The notes beneath the pieces were generated by a model. The model saw only the letters and a list, made by a program, of their open reading frames with translations. It was not told the DNA's origin and made no database searches. Below, piece after piece: positions 9,453 through 17,682 of a stretch of DNA of 64,000 bases. The stretch is taken from contig NZ_JADKMY010000003.1 of assembly GCF_015351405.1 (NCBI RefSeq), forward strand, positions 186,001 through 250,000. Reading direction: 5' to 3'. How positions within the stretch are numbered: position 1 is the first letter of the stretch; the number at the start of each line of letters is the position of its first letter. Made by a program: the position numbers and the translations under genes. The DNA is from Corynebacterium suicordis DSM 45110. Lineage in GTDB: Bacteria > Actinomycetota > Actinomycetes > Mycobacteriales > Mycobacteriaceae.

Positions 9453-9637
9453 TCTGTCCTTTGCGCCTGAGAGCTTCAGCATGACCACGCTGCCTTTCTC
9501 CTTCGGCGACCGCCGCGCAAACGAAGGCGCGGGATTCTTTCCAGAGGTGCCTTGCTGCGGCGGTACGGGTGCCTGAGAGTGTCCTGGGGAGGGTTTGCTC
9601 CGTCGGCGGCCGCGCGCGAAGCGTGACCTCTCCCACC
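9453..9637 (-). promoter_or_regulatory. Tandem glycine riboswitch upstream of gcvP
   Basis: Read on the minus strand, two glycine aptamers follow one another. Aptamer I begins with GGTGGGAGAGG (9627-9637) and closes with CACTCTCAGGCACC around 9569-9582. Aptamer II spans about 9453-9560, contains CGCCGAAGGAGAAAGGCA and closes with GCTCTCAGGCGCAAAGGACAG. The paired CTCTCAGGC elements and the A-rich GGACAG end are the hallmark of the gcvT riboswitch class. About 45 nt separate it from the gcvP start; the expression platform there is unclear. Glycine binding normally switches the operon on. Confidence 0.93.
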
Positions 9638-9909
9638 GCAGCTAATAACGGCTTATTGAATTATGCATGCCCATATTAACCCGGGGTGTGTCCTGCGCCA
9701 TATAAACCGTCACGCAGCACAGCCTCCGCGTCCCCCCCGGGTCCACCGCGGATCTTCCAGAATGTTGAGGGCAAGACCGTCGAGGAGGGGGCCTATTCTT
9801 CTTCCTTTTTCAACGCCGCCATCGCCTGGTTAGACGGCTCGCTCGCAGATTCGATAGTTCTTTCGCTAGTTCCGCGTGCGCTTGTTCGATTTATTGAGGG
9901 GAGGATGTC

Positions 9910-10980
9910 TTGACCGTTTTCTATCGTTGCAGCATGACCAACGATAGTTATGATGCCCTGCTCGCAGACCTCCTCACGCGCATCCAAAATGTCCCAGCTT
10001 CCACTGATAAATTCCTCGACATTCTGATCTCGATAGCCAAGCGAACGCGGTTCATGTCACCGTTTAATGCGATGCTCGTCGAGTTTCAACGCCCCGGTGC
10101 CAACCACGCGATGACCGCAAGTCAGTGGGAAAAGTATGGTCGCCGCCCACGTCCCTTCATCCCCGGAATTTTGATCCTGAAGCCCTTTGGTCCGTGTATC
10201 CCAGTTTTTGAATTCTCCGACACAGAACCAATCCCGGGGTTTGAAGATGTTGCAGTCGATCTCACACCTTCGTTTGAGCTTGTGCAGACAGTGGAAGATG
10301 CGCGCCCTTTCGTCGATAGACTTCTTACTCACGCCTGTCACGTTGGAATCGACGTAGCACCAACTCACCTCGGGGGAGATCTGGCCGGCGATGTTCAAAG
10401 ACTCGATCGCGGGATCAAGGTAGTGCCACGGGGCGAGAAGGACCACCTCTTCGCTCTGCGTTTTATGGTGCGATTCAATGCCAATCACGCCCCTGCGGTG
10501 CAGTTCCAAACGCTCGTCCATGAGTTTGCACACGTGCTGCTTGGTCACTTGGGCCCAATTGATTCCGATACTCCAGAGAAGAAGTGGAATCCAGAAACAC
10601 GTAAGCGAACCGAGTTGCCTAAGGAAGTCCGCGAACTGGAAGCTGAAGCCGTCGCCCATATTGTCTGCATGAGTTTCGGCATCAATGGCAATTCCGGCGC
10701 GTACCTGCGCGGTTATGTGGGGGCAACATTGGACAAAAGCAACGCTTGGCCAGCAGATATGTCAATCGTGAAAGTGACCCAGACAGCAAACACGATCATG
10801 AAACTGCTTGGAGACTACAACGAGATACCAGTGCGGAAGTCGATCCGTTCGGTGCGCGTCCGCGGAGATCAGATCACTGCGTCAGCATCGACAAAGGATA
10901 CGGTTCTGGTGCGCCAACCTCCCATCATCACTGGAGTGGAAGTGGGAGACCAGGGCAGGCTATTCCGGGCAGTCTCCTAA
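9910..10980 (+). CDS. ArdC/ImmA-IrrE-like zinc metallopeptidase-domain protein
   Basis: A 356-residue protein with a zincin HEFAH motif (His204-Glu205-x-x-His208) followed by a downstream ELEAEAVAHIV helix that would give the third, Glu, ligand: the ImmA/IrrE (DUF955) pattern. The N-terminal 150 residues (SPFNAMLVEFQRPG, then WEKYGRRPRPFIPGILIL) look like the ArdC-type antirestriction N-domain. The TTG at 9910 has GAGGGGAGG just upstream; ATG at 9937 is an alternative. GC content is visibly lower than in its neighbours, suggesting transfer. There is no Xre regulator beside it. Function (protease, stress or anti-phage/antirestriction) is inference. Confidence 0.8.
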   Translation: MTVFYRCSMTNDSYDALLADLLTRIQNVPASTDKFLDILISIAKRTRFMSPFNAMLVEFQRPGANHAMTASQWEKYGRRPRPFIPGILILKPFGPCIPVFEFSDTEPIPGFEDVAVDLTPSFELVQTVEDARPFVDRLLTHACHVGIDVAPTHLGGDLAGDVQRLDRGIKVVPRGEKDHLFALRFMVRFNANHAPAVQFQTLVHEFAHVLLGHLGPIDSDTPEKKWNPETRKRTELPKEVRELEAEAVAHIVCMSFGINGNSGAYLRGYVGATLDKSNAWPADMSIVKVTQTANTIMKLLGDYNEIPVRKSIRSVRVRGDQITASASTKDTVLVRQPPIITGVEVGDQGRLFRAVS

Positions 10981-11109
10981 TCCGCAGTATCCGGAACTTC
11001 CGCTCAGCTCAGTCGGCACTATTTCCGCCGCATTCGAAAATTGCCGGGCCCATCTAACAATTCTTCAGTCCCGCCCCGAAAACCCCCGCCGTGAACCAGA
11101 ATAGTAAGC

Positions 11110-11979
11110 ATGGCAAAACAAGTTCTTTCAGCGGTTAAATCGCTGGGCAACCCTCCCCTACCTGTCCCCCGCCAAGGCGTGGCCGTGGTGACCGGTGCAT
11201 CCTCGGGAATTGGCGCGGCCACCGCCGAGGCGCTGGTAAATCACTCGGGGTCTGACTTCCACGTCATCGGCACCACCCGCGATCCAGCTCGCATCACAGA
11301 ACCCATCCCCGGTGTGGAATACCTGGCCCTGAACCTGGAGAACCCAGAGAGCATCGCTGAATTCTGCGATCAGGTCTTGCAGCGTGGCACTCCCGCGGTA
11401 CTCATCAACAACGCGGGAGAAAGCCAATCCGGGCCACTTGAAGAATTGCCTCGCGAAGCCCTGGAGAGACTTTTCCAGGTCAACGTTTTGGGGCATATCG
11501 ACGTGACCCAGCGGCTGCTCCCGGCCATGCGCGCGACCGAGCAAGGAAGGATCGTGATGGTGGGCTCCATGCTGGGCAGCTTCCCGCTGGCCTATCGTTC
11601 CAGCTACTGCGCCTCCAAGGCAGCACTCAAGGCTTTCGCCAATGCTTCTCGGCGGGAACTGCAGCCCCACGGAATAGGCATGACAACCATGGAACCCGGG
11701 TCAATCGCCACCGGACTCTCCGCCCGCCGCACCAAATACGTCCAAGAAACCGGACCCTACAGTCAAGAATTCACCCACATGCTGGCCAAACTGGATAACA
11801 ACGAATCAAAGGGCATCACCGCGCAGCGCGTGGCTGAGGAGATCCTCCGAGCAGTCTTTGCCGAAAACCCCAAGCCGCTCTACGCCGCGGGATCAAACGC
11901 GAAACTGGTCTTCCCCCTGTCCCGGCTACTCCCCCAAGCCAAGATGCACTGGCTGATTAATCGAAAGCACGGCTTGTAG
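11110..11979 (+). CDS. SDR-family oxidoreductase
   Basis: Classical short-chain dehydrogenase/reductase of 289 residues. The Rossmann TGASSGIGAA motif is at about residues 28-37, NNAGE marks the cofactor-adjacent Asn-Asn-Ala-Gly, and SSYCASKAAL holds the catalytic Tyr-x-x-x-Lys with its upstream Ser. The C-terminal region after MEPGSIATGLS would form the substrate pocket; the substrate cannot be told. It is preceded by 129 bp without a gene and converges on the small membrane protein gene with a 23-bp overlap at the 3' ends. Confidence 0.92.
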   Translation: MAKQVLSAVKSLGNPPLPVPRQGVAVVTGASSGIGAATAEALVNHSGSDFHVIGTTRDPARITEPIPGVEYLALNLENPESIAEFCDQVLQRGTPAVLINNAGESQSGPLEELPREALERLFQVNVLGHIDVTQRLLPAMRATEQGRIVMVGSMLGSFPLAYRSSYCASKAALKAFANASRRELQPHGIGMTTMEPGSIATGLSARRTKYVQETGPYSQEFTHMLAKLDNNESKGITAQRVAEEILRAVFAENPKPLYAAGSNAKLVFPLSRLLPQAKMHWLINRKHGL

Positions 11980-12397
11980 CGCCCACGCTCTCCTCATCCG
12001 GATGCGGTTCGTGATAAGTCCAGTCCCGCCAAGGTGTGGCAAAAAAGGCCAGCACGGCTGAGGCCACGATGCCTAAGAACATGAGGGGACCAGCAAGAAT
12101 GAGGACGAAATCCAGGTCGCCATTCTTGTTGTTCAAGAACACCACCAGGGCCACTCCCAGAGTGCCGATGATCCCCAGCCCGGCGAAAGAAGAATACATC
12201 TTGTTGGCCGGGTGTCGCCGCTTGCCGAAATGCCCGCGCAGGGTCATCATCATCGGCCAGGCCTGCACAAACAGCATCGCCAGGAAGAAGATCGCCAGCG
12301 CTGGGCGGAGCAGTTGCGCGGAGATGGGGGCGGTGTTGTTGGTGGTCATCAGCAACAGTCCAGCCACCGCAAAACCCGCAAACACCCGCCTCATCAT
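11957..12397 (-). CDS. Small four-helix membrane protein, function unknown
   Basis: A 146-residue protein with four predicted membrane helices: residues near the N-terminus after MMRR, an AIFFLAMLFVQAWPMMM helix, one around GIIGTLGVALVVFL, and one at LILAGPLMFLGIVASAVLAFF. A cytoplasmic-looking tail follows. I do not recognise a family. The ATG at 12397 lies 10 bp after the stop of the upstream sulfurtransferase-like gene (AAGG precedes it), so the two are probably one transcript. The frame remains open further upstream, but only inside the neighbouring gene. Confidence 0.72.
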   Translation of the reverse strand: MMRRVFAGFAVAGLLLMTTNNTAPISAQLLRPALAIFFLAMLFVQAWPMMMTLRGHFGKRRHPANKMYSSFAGLGIIGTLGVALVVFLNNKNGDLDFVLILAGPLMFLGIVASAVLAFFATPWRDWTYHEPHPDEESVGATSRAFD

Positions 12398-12407
12398 GGG
12401 ATTGACC

Positions 12408-13265
12408 TTAGCCGCGCTCGATGGGTCGGGAGGAATCCGCAGCCCACTGGGACCATCCGCCCACGAAGTGGCGGGCGCCCGTGAGACCCGCGTGCTCCAG
12501 CGCAGCGATGAACAGGGAGGAGTGCAGGCCGGAACCGGAGTACACGGCCACATTGCTGCCCTCGGTGATGCCTTCGGTCTTGAACATCGCGCGCAGCTGC
12601 TCCGGGGCCAGAATCTTGCCGTTGGAATCCGCGAGGCGCGTCACGGGGATGTTCAGAGAGCCGGGAATGTGGCCTGCCTGGTGATCAAAAGATTCTTTCA
12701 CCCCTTGATGACGCCCCTCTTCGCGAGCGTCGATCAGCAAGTGATCGCTGACCCAATCTTCCACATCATCGATGAACAGCTCCGGCATATTCCCCGGCTT
12801 CACTTCTGCATCTCCGCGGCCACGCAAGGCACCGATTCCACCAGCGACGTCGCCACCAGCGGCCTCCCACGCAGGGGTTCCACCGTTGAGGATATGCACG
12901 TTGTTCAGGCCCGCCCAGCGGATGACCCACCACGCGCGAGCAGCGTAGATATTCGGACCCGCATCGTAAATGAAGATGGGACGGTCTTCGCTAAAACCCC
13001 AGTCGCGGAAGCTGCGCTGGAGGTCATCCACGTTGGGCAGAGGATTGCGCCCGCGCTGGCGGGTGGGCAGATCCGCCAGGTGCACCAATGGGTTGCAAAA
13101 CATGGCCCCGGGGATGTGCTGGCCCACGTAGGCCTCCCACGCGGAGTTCTCCGTCTTGGCCCAGTGAGAATCCAGGACAGTCATCCGCTGACCTGCGGCG
13201 AAGCGAGAAAACATGTCATCGCCGGTCACGAATGGGCTGTCCTGCTGGGGCGTGGTTTCACTCAT
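12408..13265 (-). CDS. Two-domain rhodanese-like protein with Ser at the active-site Cys position
   Basis: The 285-residue protein has the tandem rhodanese architecture of thiosulfate/3-mercaptopyruvate sulfurtransferases (SseA type): an N-terminal structural domain, a hinge, and a C-terminal domain with the GHIPGSLNIPVTRL segment. The active-site loop, normally Cys-Gly-Ser-Gly, reads YSGSGLHSS, with Ser (codon TCC) at residue 243. No other Cys lies close by; the only Cys I see is near residue 57 in the N-domain. It is therefore probably not a conventional sulfurtransferase. It is co-transcribed with the downstream small membrane protein. Confidence 0.87.
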   Translation of the reverse strand: MSETTPQQDSPFVTGDDMFSRFAAGQRMTVLDSHWAKTENSAWEAYVGQHIPGAMFCNPLVHLADLPTRQRGRNPLPNVDDLQRSFRDWGFSEDRPIFIYDAGPNIYAARAWWVIRWAGLNNVHILNGGTPAWEAAGGDVAGGIGALRGRGDAEVKPGNMPELFIDDVEDWVSDHLLIDAREEGRHQGVKESFDHQAGHIPGSLNIPVTRLADSNGKILAPEQLRAMFKTEGITEGSNVAVYSGSGLHSSLFIAALEHAGLTGARHFVGGWSQWAADSSRPIERG

Positions 13266-13288
13266 AATTCACCAGTGTAGAGGTCGGC

Positions 13289-14626
13289 TTAGGATTGCGC
13301 GCTGCCATCTCGCTTAGGCAACCAGCCGAGTACAAACGGGATGGCGAAGATGACAATCGCGGCCACTGTGGTGATGGCGCCGAATCCCATGGTAAATCCA
13401 GCGATCACTGCCAGTGGTGCCAGGATGTTCACCGCAATTTCAATGGGCGCATAGCCCACGTAAGCGATGCCGTATTCATCCAAAGCACCGGATTCCAGCT
13501 TCGGGTCCACGATCTTGAGCAGCGCGATACCCGTGGCCACCGCGGCAGTGGCCCAACCCCAGCCGAAGATGCCGCGCTCCAGCCACTTCTCACCGAAGAA
13601 GATCGGGGAGGCGACGAAGAAGAACAGGGTGCAGTACACCACGCCCAGGACGAACATGACCACCAGTGGCCAGAGGTAATCCGCCACCGCAGCCGGGACG
13701 ATGGACGCGATGCCGAAGGCGATCAGGAAGTCGGTGGATGCGCCGGAGATGGACTTCACCGTGGTGGGATCCAGGTACTCCGGACGGCGAATCACCTTGA
13801 GGAAGATCTTGCCGCCGATGCCCACCACGAAGGACAGCGCGAACAGCGGGATGGAGACGTTGGCGAACTGGTGCTGGATTGCCTGCTGGATGAAGTACGC
13901 GATGGTCACCGTCACCATGATGAAGCCCAGGTGCAGGGCCAGCGGATCGATGGATGAGGGGTTGGTAGTGGCGTGGCCAATCGAGGGCTGTTCGGACTTC
14001 TTGGTGATCTCACCAGAGCGCAGTTCCCACGGCAGCTTCTTGGGCAGCGTGGCCGTGCGGCCGGTCTTGATGCCCCAGTTGGCGAAGATGATGCCACCCA
14101 CGATGGCCGCCAAGGTGCCGACGGTCGCGGCGGTAAATCCCAGGGAAGACGCTTCCTGAATGCCGATGGAATCCAGCGCGCCACCCACCGCCGCGGCAGT
14201 GCCGAAGCCACCCACGAAACCAACCGGCAGCATCATGCCAAACCAGTCCTCCGTGCCGAACACCGGCGCGAAAAGGAACACGCCCAGCAACACAAACAGA
14301 CCCCACTGGCCTAGGAACATAGAGGCGGAATAGGACCACATGTTCTTGGCCTTGGAGATGTCCCGCGAGTCAAAGCTCATGGAGTACGGCATGGCCGCGA
14401 AAACCACCGCGATGAGCAAGGTGGAGTAATCCCCCAAGGCGCCGGAAAACGGCATGATGCCCAACACTTCCGGGCCCAGCAACAGGGCGAGCAAACCGGC
14501 AGTGATGGGCGCGGGGATGAGGAGTTTGCGGAACCACGCGAAGTGGCGTCGCATAAAAGTACCCACGATGAGCAGGACGGAGATCAGGCCCACGTCCACC
14601 ATCAGGTCAAATGCGGTGTAATCCAC
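13289..14626 (-). CDS. gltS: Sodium/glutamate symporter, GltS family
   Basis: A 445-residue polytopic carrier with the GltS pattern: an N-terminal half starting MDYTAFDLMVDVGLISVLL, the Gly-rich re-entrant loop PVGFVGGFGTAAAVGG, a central loop of about 35 hydrophilic residues, and an inverted C-terminal half with GWATAAVATGIALL. It should import glutamate with Na+. The start is GTG with GAGGAGG six bases before it. The gene stands 93 bp downstream of the aldehyde dehydrogenase gene and 23 bp upstream of the rhodanese-like gene on the same strand. Confidence 0.92.
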   Translation of the reverse strand: MDYTAFDLMVDVGLISVLLIVGTFMRRHFAWFRKLLIPAPITAGLLALLLGPEVLGIMPFSGALGDYSTLLIAVVFAAMPYSMSFDSRDISKAKNMWSYSASMFLGQWGLFVLLGVFLFAPVFGTEDWFGMMLPVGFVGGFGTAAAVGGALDSIGIQEASSLGFTAATVGTLAAIVGGIIFANWGIKTGRTATLPKKLPWELRSGEITKKSEQPSIGHATTNPSSIDPLALHLGFIMVTVTIAYFIQQAIQHQFANVSIPLFALSFVVGIGGKIFLKVIRRPEYLDPTTVKSISGASTDFLIAFGIASIVPAAVADYLWPLVVMFVLGVVYCTLFFFVASPIFFGEKWLERGIFGWGWATAAVATGIALLKIVDPKLESGALDEYGIAYVGYAPIEIAVNILAPLAVIAGFTMGFGAITTVAAIVIFAIPFVLGWLPKRDGSAQS

Positions 14627-14719
14627 TCAAAGCCTCCTCATTTTTCACGCTATGTGCACACGAAGTTATGAGGCGAGCTTATTCCCCGGTCCGGGCAATG
14701 GCCTAACCCGGGTGGAGGG

Positions 14720-16240
14720 CTAGAACAGGCCGGTTGGGTTCTCGTCGTAGGACCACAGCAGGTTCTTGGTCTGCTGGTAGTGGCCCAGCATCATCAGGTG
14801 GGTCTCGCGGCCCAGGCCGGACTGCTTGTAGCCACCGAAAGCCGCGTGAGCTGGGTAGGTGTGATAGTTGTTCACCCACACACGACCGGACTGGATTGCG
14901 CGGCCCGCCTTGTACGCGATGGTTCCGTTGCGGGACCACACGCCGGCACCCAGGCCGTACTCGGTGTCATTGGAGATGCGGATGGCCTCATCGAAGTCCT
15001 TGAACGTGGTCACAGCCAGCACTGGGCCGAAGATCTCCTCCTGGAAGATCTTCATGTCGTTGTTGCCCTTGAGGATGGTGGGCTCGATGTAGAAGCCGTT
15101 TTCGCGACCTTCGATTTGGTTCACGTCGCCGCCCACCAGCACCTCTGCACCCTCCTTCGGGCCGGATTCCAGGTAGCCGGTGATCTTGTCCATCTGCTCC
15201 TGGCTGGCCTGCGCACCCATCTGGGTTTCGGTATCCAGCGGGTTGCCCACGCGGATCTTCTTCACGCGCTCCACGGCCAGGGCCAGGAACTCCTCGGCGA
15301 TATCTTCCTGCACCAGCGCGCGGGATGGGCAGGTACACACTTCGCCCTGGTTCAGCGCGAACATGACCAGGCCCTCTACGCACTTCTCGCGGAAGGCATC
15401 GTCCTTATCCATGACATCACTGAAGAACACCGATGGGGACTTGCCGCCCAGCTCCAGGGTGACGGGGATGAGCTTTTCGGCAACGGCCTTGCTAATCATC
15501 TTGCCCACCTCGGTGGAACCAGTGAAGGCGATCTTGTTGAGGCGATCAGAGCCGGTCAGGGCTGCACCAGCCTCCTCACCCAGGCCGTTGACGATGTTCA
15601 GCACGCCCGCGGGAACCACGTCCTGGATGAGCTCGGCCACCAGCAGAATGGAGGCTGGGGTCTGCTCGGCTGGCTTGAGCACCACGGCATTGCCCGCAGC
15701 CAGCGCTGGGGCCAGCTTCCACGCGGCCATGAGGATGGGGAAGTTCCAAGGGATGATCTGCCCCACCACGCCCAGTGGCTCGTTGAAGTGGTACGCGATC
15801 AGATCCTCGTTGATCTGCGAGGTGCGGTCTTCCTGTGCTCGCAGCGCGCCCGCGTAGTAGCGGAAGTGATCCACGGCCAGCGGCATATCCGCGGCCAGGG
15901 TTTCGCGCACGGCCTTGCCGTTATCCCAGGTCTCGGCCACGGCCAGCATCTCGAGGTTCTCCTCCAGCCGGTCCGCGATCTTGAGCAGCACGTTGGCGCG
16001 ATCCTGCACGGAGGTCTTCCCCCACGCGCCCTTTGCCTTGTGCGCGGCCTCGATGGCCTTGTCCACGTCCACTTGCTTTGAGCGTGGCACTTCGCAGAAC
16101 TTCTTGCCGGTCACGGGCGAGACGTTGTCCAGGTACTCGCCATCTTCCGGCACAATCCATTGGCCGCCGATGAAGTTTTCATAGCGATCCTTGAACTTAA
16201 CGATGGAATCCTGCGTGCCCGGATCTGAATAGACGGTCAT
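14720..16240 (-). CDS. ald: NAD-dependent aldehyde dehydrogenase (acetaldehyde dehydrogenase-like)
   Basis: A 506-residue ALDH of the type that oxidises acetaldehyde to acetate; C. glutamicum ald is the closest parallel I know and likewise lies near the hspR-dnaJ-grpE-dnaK cluster. Visible motifs: [19 protein letters not shown] (cofactor fold), FTGSTEVGK, the catalytic Glu in ELGGKSP, and the catalytic Cys in [19 protein letters not shown] precedes the ATG with good spacing. The 295 bp upstream, shared with ybaK, is where ethanol/acetate regulators act in C. glutamicum; I cannot place a specific site with confidence. Two copies of the dispersed word lie in this intergenic region. Confidence 0.9.
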   Translation of the reverse strand: MTVYSDPGTQDSIVKFKDRYENFIGGQWIVPEDGEYLDNVSPVTGKKFCEVPRSKQVDVDKAIEAAHKAKGAWGKTSVQDRANVLLKIADRLEENLEMLAVAETWDNGKAVRETLAADMPLAVDHFRYYAGALRAQEDRTSQINEDLIAYHFNEPLGVVGQIIPWNFPILMAAWKLAPALAAGNAVVLKPAEQTPASILLVAELIQDVVPAGVLNIVNGLGEEAGAALTGSDRLNKIAFTGSTEVGKMISKAVAEKLIPVTLELGGKSPSVFFSDVMDKDDAFREKCVEGLVMFALNQGEVCTCPSRALVQEDIAEEFLALAVERVKKIRVGNPLDTETQMGAQASQEQMDKITGYLESGPKEGAEVLVGGDVNQIEGRENGFYIEPTILKGNNDMKIFQEEIFGPVLAVTTFKDFDEAIRISNDTEYGLGAGVWSRNGTIAYKAGRAIQSGRVWVNNYHTYPAHAAFGGYKQSGLGRETHLMMLGHYQQTKNLLWSYDENPTGLF

Positions 16241-16320
16241 GAGCTGCCTCCTGCTTGGTGGGAAAGGTGGTGATGTACCTCGGGTGGTAGCCCCAACCTA
16301 CGCGCCTTGGGTGATTTCTT

Positions 16321-16338
16321 TTTCTCTTTCCGACGCCA
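16321..16338 (+). repeat. Dispersed pyrimidine-CGACGCC word, copy upstream of ald
   Basis: TTTCTCTTTCCGACGCCA, in the ald-ybaK intergenic region. Confidence 0.7.
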
Positions 16339-16498
16339 CACCCACGCCAATAAAAATATGTGTTTAGCAGTACATATATCTTTTCCCGCTGAGCCCAGAG
16401 AAACCGCTGGTATGGGTGATTCTCGGAGGCTGGATGTTTCCTGTGAGCGGGGGTGACGCGCGCAAGAGGGCTGTCTTGGGTGGGGTTTAGAATCGGGC

Positions 16499-16516
16499 GT
16501 GGCGTCGGGAAAAAAG
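16499..16516 (-). repeat. Dispersed pyrimidine-CGACGCC word, copy upstream of ybaK
   Basis: GTGGCGTCGGGAAAAAAG on the plus strand, the reverse orientation of the copy 160 bp away. Confidence 0.7.
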
Positions 16517-16535
16517 ACGAAGGACGGTGCGCACA

Positions 16536-17024
16536 GTGACGAAGAAGATCCACAAGACCAACGCGATGCGACAGTTGGATCGCGCGAAAGTGGAATATTC
16601 CATGACCACCTATGAGACCGATGGCGGGATTGATGCGCTGCATGTGGCGGAATCGCTGGGGGAAGCGCCGGAGAGGATTTTCAAAACACTGGTTTTGGAG
16701 AGCTCGGATAAACAGCATTTCGTGGCGGTGATCGGGGCGGATCATGAACTGGATTTGAAGAAGGTGGCCGCGCATTTCGGGGTGAAGAACGTGAAGCTGT
16801 TTGATTGGCGGCAGCTCAAGGAACTGACGGGATATGTGCGCGGGGGTTGCTCGCCGGTGGGCATGAAGCGGGCGCTGCCGACAGTGATCGATGCAAGTGC
16901 TGCCGAGATGCCGGAGATGTATGTGTCCGCGGGTGAGATCGGCACGCAGATTGTGCTTGCCCCGCAGGATTTGGCTGCCGTGGCGGATGCGGAGTTCGCG
17001 GACGTGCAGCATGCTGTTCGCTGA
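16536..17024 (+). CDS. ybaK: Cys-tRNA(Pro)/Cys-tRNA deacylase, YbaK/EbsC family
   Basis: Trans-editing enzyme that hydrolyses mischarged Cys-tRNA(Pro). The 162-residue protein has the YbaK fold: LGEAPERIFKTLVLES with the family's conserved Lys, the DLKKVAAHFGVKNVKL segment, and GGCSPVGMK, the conserved GxxSPxG loop. A GTG at 16527 is possible, but AAGGA around 16520 is better spaced for the GTG at 16536. The last 14 bp overlap the alkB start, so the two genes are translationally linked. Confidence 0.9.
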   Translation: MTKKIHKTNAMRQLDRAKVEYSMTTYETDGGIDALHVAESLGEAPERIFKTLVLESSDKQHFVAVIGADHELDLKKVAAHFGVKNVKLFDWRQLKELTGYVRGGCSPVGMKRALPTVIDASAAEMPEMYVSAGEIGTQIVLAPQDLAAVADAEFADVQHAVR

Positions 17025-17682
17025 GCTGCCTCGGGAGAATTCGCTGGTCACTGCAGGTGTGGTGCATCTGCCGAACTGGCTTGAGCTGGGTGGCCAGCGC
17101 ACGGTAGTGGAGGAGTTTCGGGAGACGGCACGCTCGGTGGCAGGCACTCCGCTGGCAATGCGCCGGCCGCAGCTGCAATCCGGGCAGATGTCCATGCACA
17201 TGTTGCATTTGGGACGCTTCTGGCAGGCCAATCCTTATCGCTACGTGGATTCCGTGGATGGGCATCCCGTGCCACCTCTGCCTGCGCATCTCACGGATCT
17301 CGCGAAGCGGGCAATGCGCGATGCTGCCGCGATGGATCCAGACTTAGCACCGTGGGCGGATACTTATCGCCCGGACATGGCGCTGATCAACTACTACTCG
17401 CCCGGCGCGAAAATGGGCATGCACCAGGACGCGAATGAAAATTCCCCAGCACCCATCGTCTCGCTCTCCATTGGCGATGAAGCGCTGTTCCGCATCGGTG
17501 GCACCGAAAATAGAAATAAGCCGTGGAATGACGTGGCGCTGCTCTCCGGAGACGTCATCATCTTCGGAGGGCCAAAGCGCCTCGCCTTCCACGGCGTTCC
17601 CACGGTGCGCGAGGGCACGCTGCCCGCGGGGTGTGGGCTGAAGGAAGGTCGGATCAACGTGACCTTCCGCCAGCTCAGCTAA
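17011..17682 (+). CDS. alkB: AlkB-family 2OG/Fe(II)-dependent DNA repair dioxygenase
   Basis: Oxidative demethylase repairing 1-methyladenine and 3-methylcytosine in DNA. In this 223-residue protein the iron ligands are visible as His138-x-Asp140 (MHQDANE) and a distal His in LAFHGVP. The 2-oxoglutarate-binding Arg pair of the RxNxTxR signature appears as RINVTFR at the C-terminus. The start ATG lies inside the end of ybaK. The gene ends immediately next to the stop of the convergent clpB, with no space for a terminator. Confidence 0.92.
   Translation: MLFAELPRENSLVTAGVVHLPNWLELGGQRTVVEEFRETARSVAGTPLAMRRPQLQSGQMSMHMLHLGRFWQANPYRYVDSVDGHPVPPLPAHLTDLAKRAMRDAAAMDPDLAPWADTYRPDMALINYYSPGAKMGMHQDANENSPAPIVSLSIGDEALFRIGGTENRNKPWNDVALLSGDVIIFGGPKRLAFHGVPTVREGTLPAGCGLKEGRINVTFRQLS

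Larger units (their letters stand above)
16241..16535. other. Divergent intergenic region between ald and ybaK
   Basis: About 295 bp without a supported gene. It holds the ald ribosome-binding site, an AT-rich stretch around 16350-16380 that is a plausible promoter zone, and two copies of the dispersed word in opposite orientation (16321-16338 and 16499-16516). No hairpin terminator and no convincing binding site for a named regulator was seen. Confidence 0.5.

Noticed and set aside
9409..9636. N-terminal extension of GcvP by about 76 residues
   Set aside because: The DNA is the tandem glycine riboswitch; the ATG at 9408 has a ribosome-binding site and gives the family N-terminus.
9686..9913. 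75-codon frame upstream of the metallopeptidase as a protein-coding gene
   Set aside because: No start context or recognisable domain (no helix-turn-helix). Kept only as a possible leader in the findings.
16241..16535. RamA, RamB or GlxR binding sites upstream of ald
   Set aside because: Such sites are expected from C. glutamicum, but only weak C- or G-run matches are present, and these occur by chance in GC-rich DNA.
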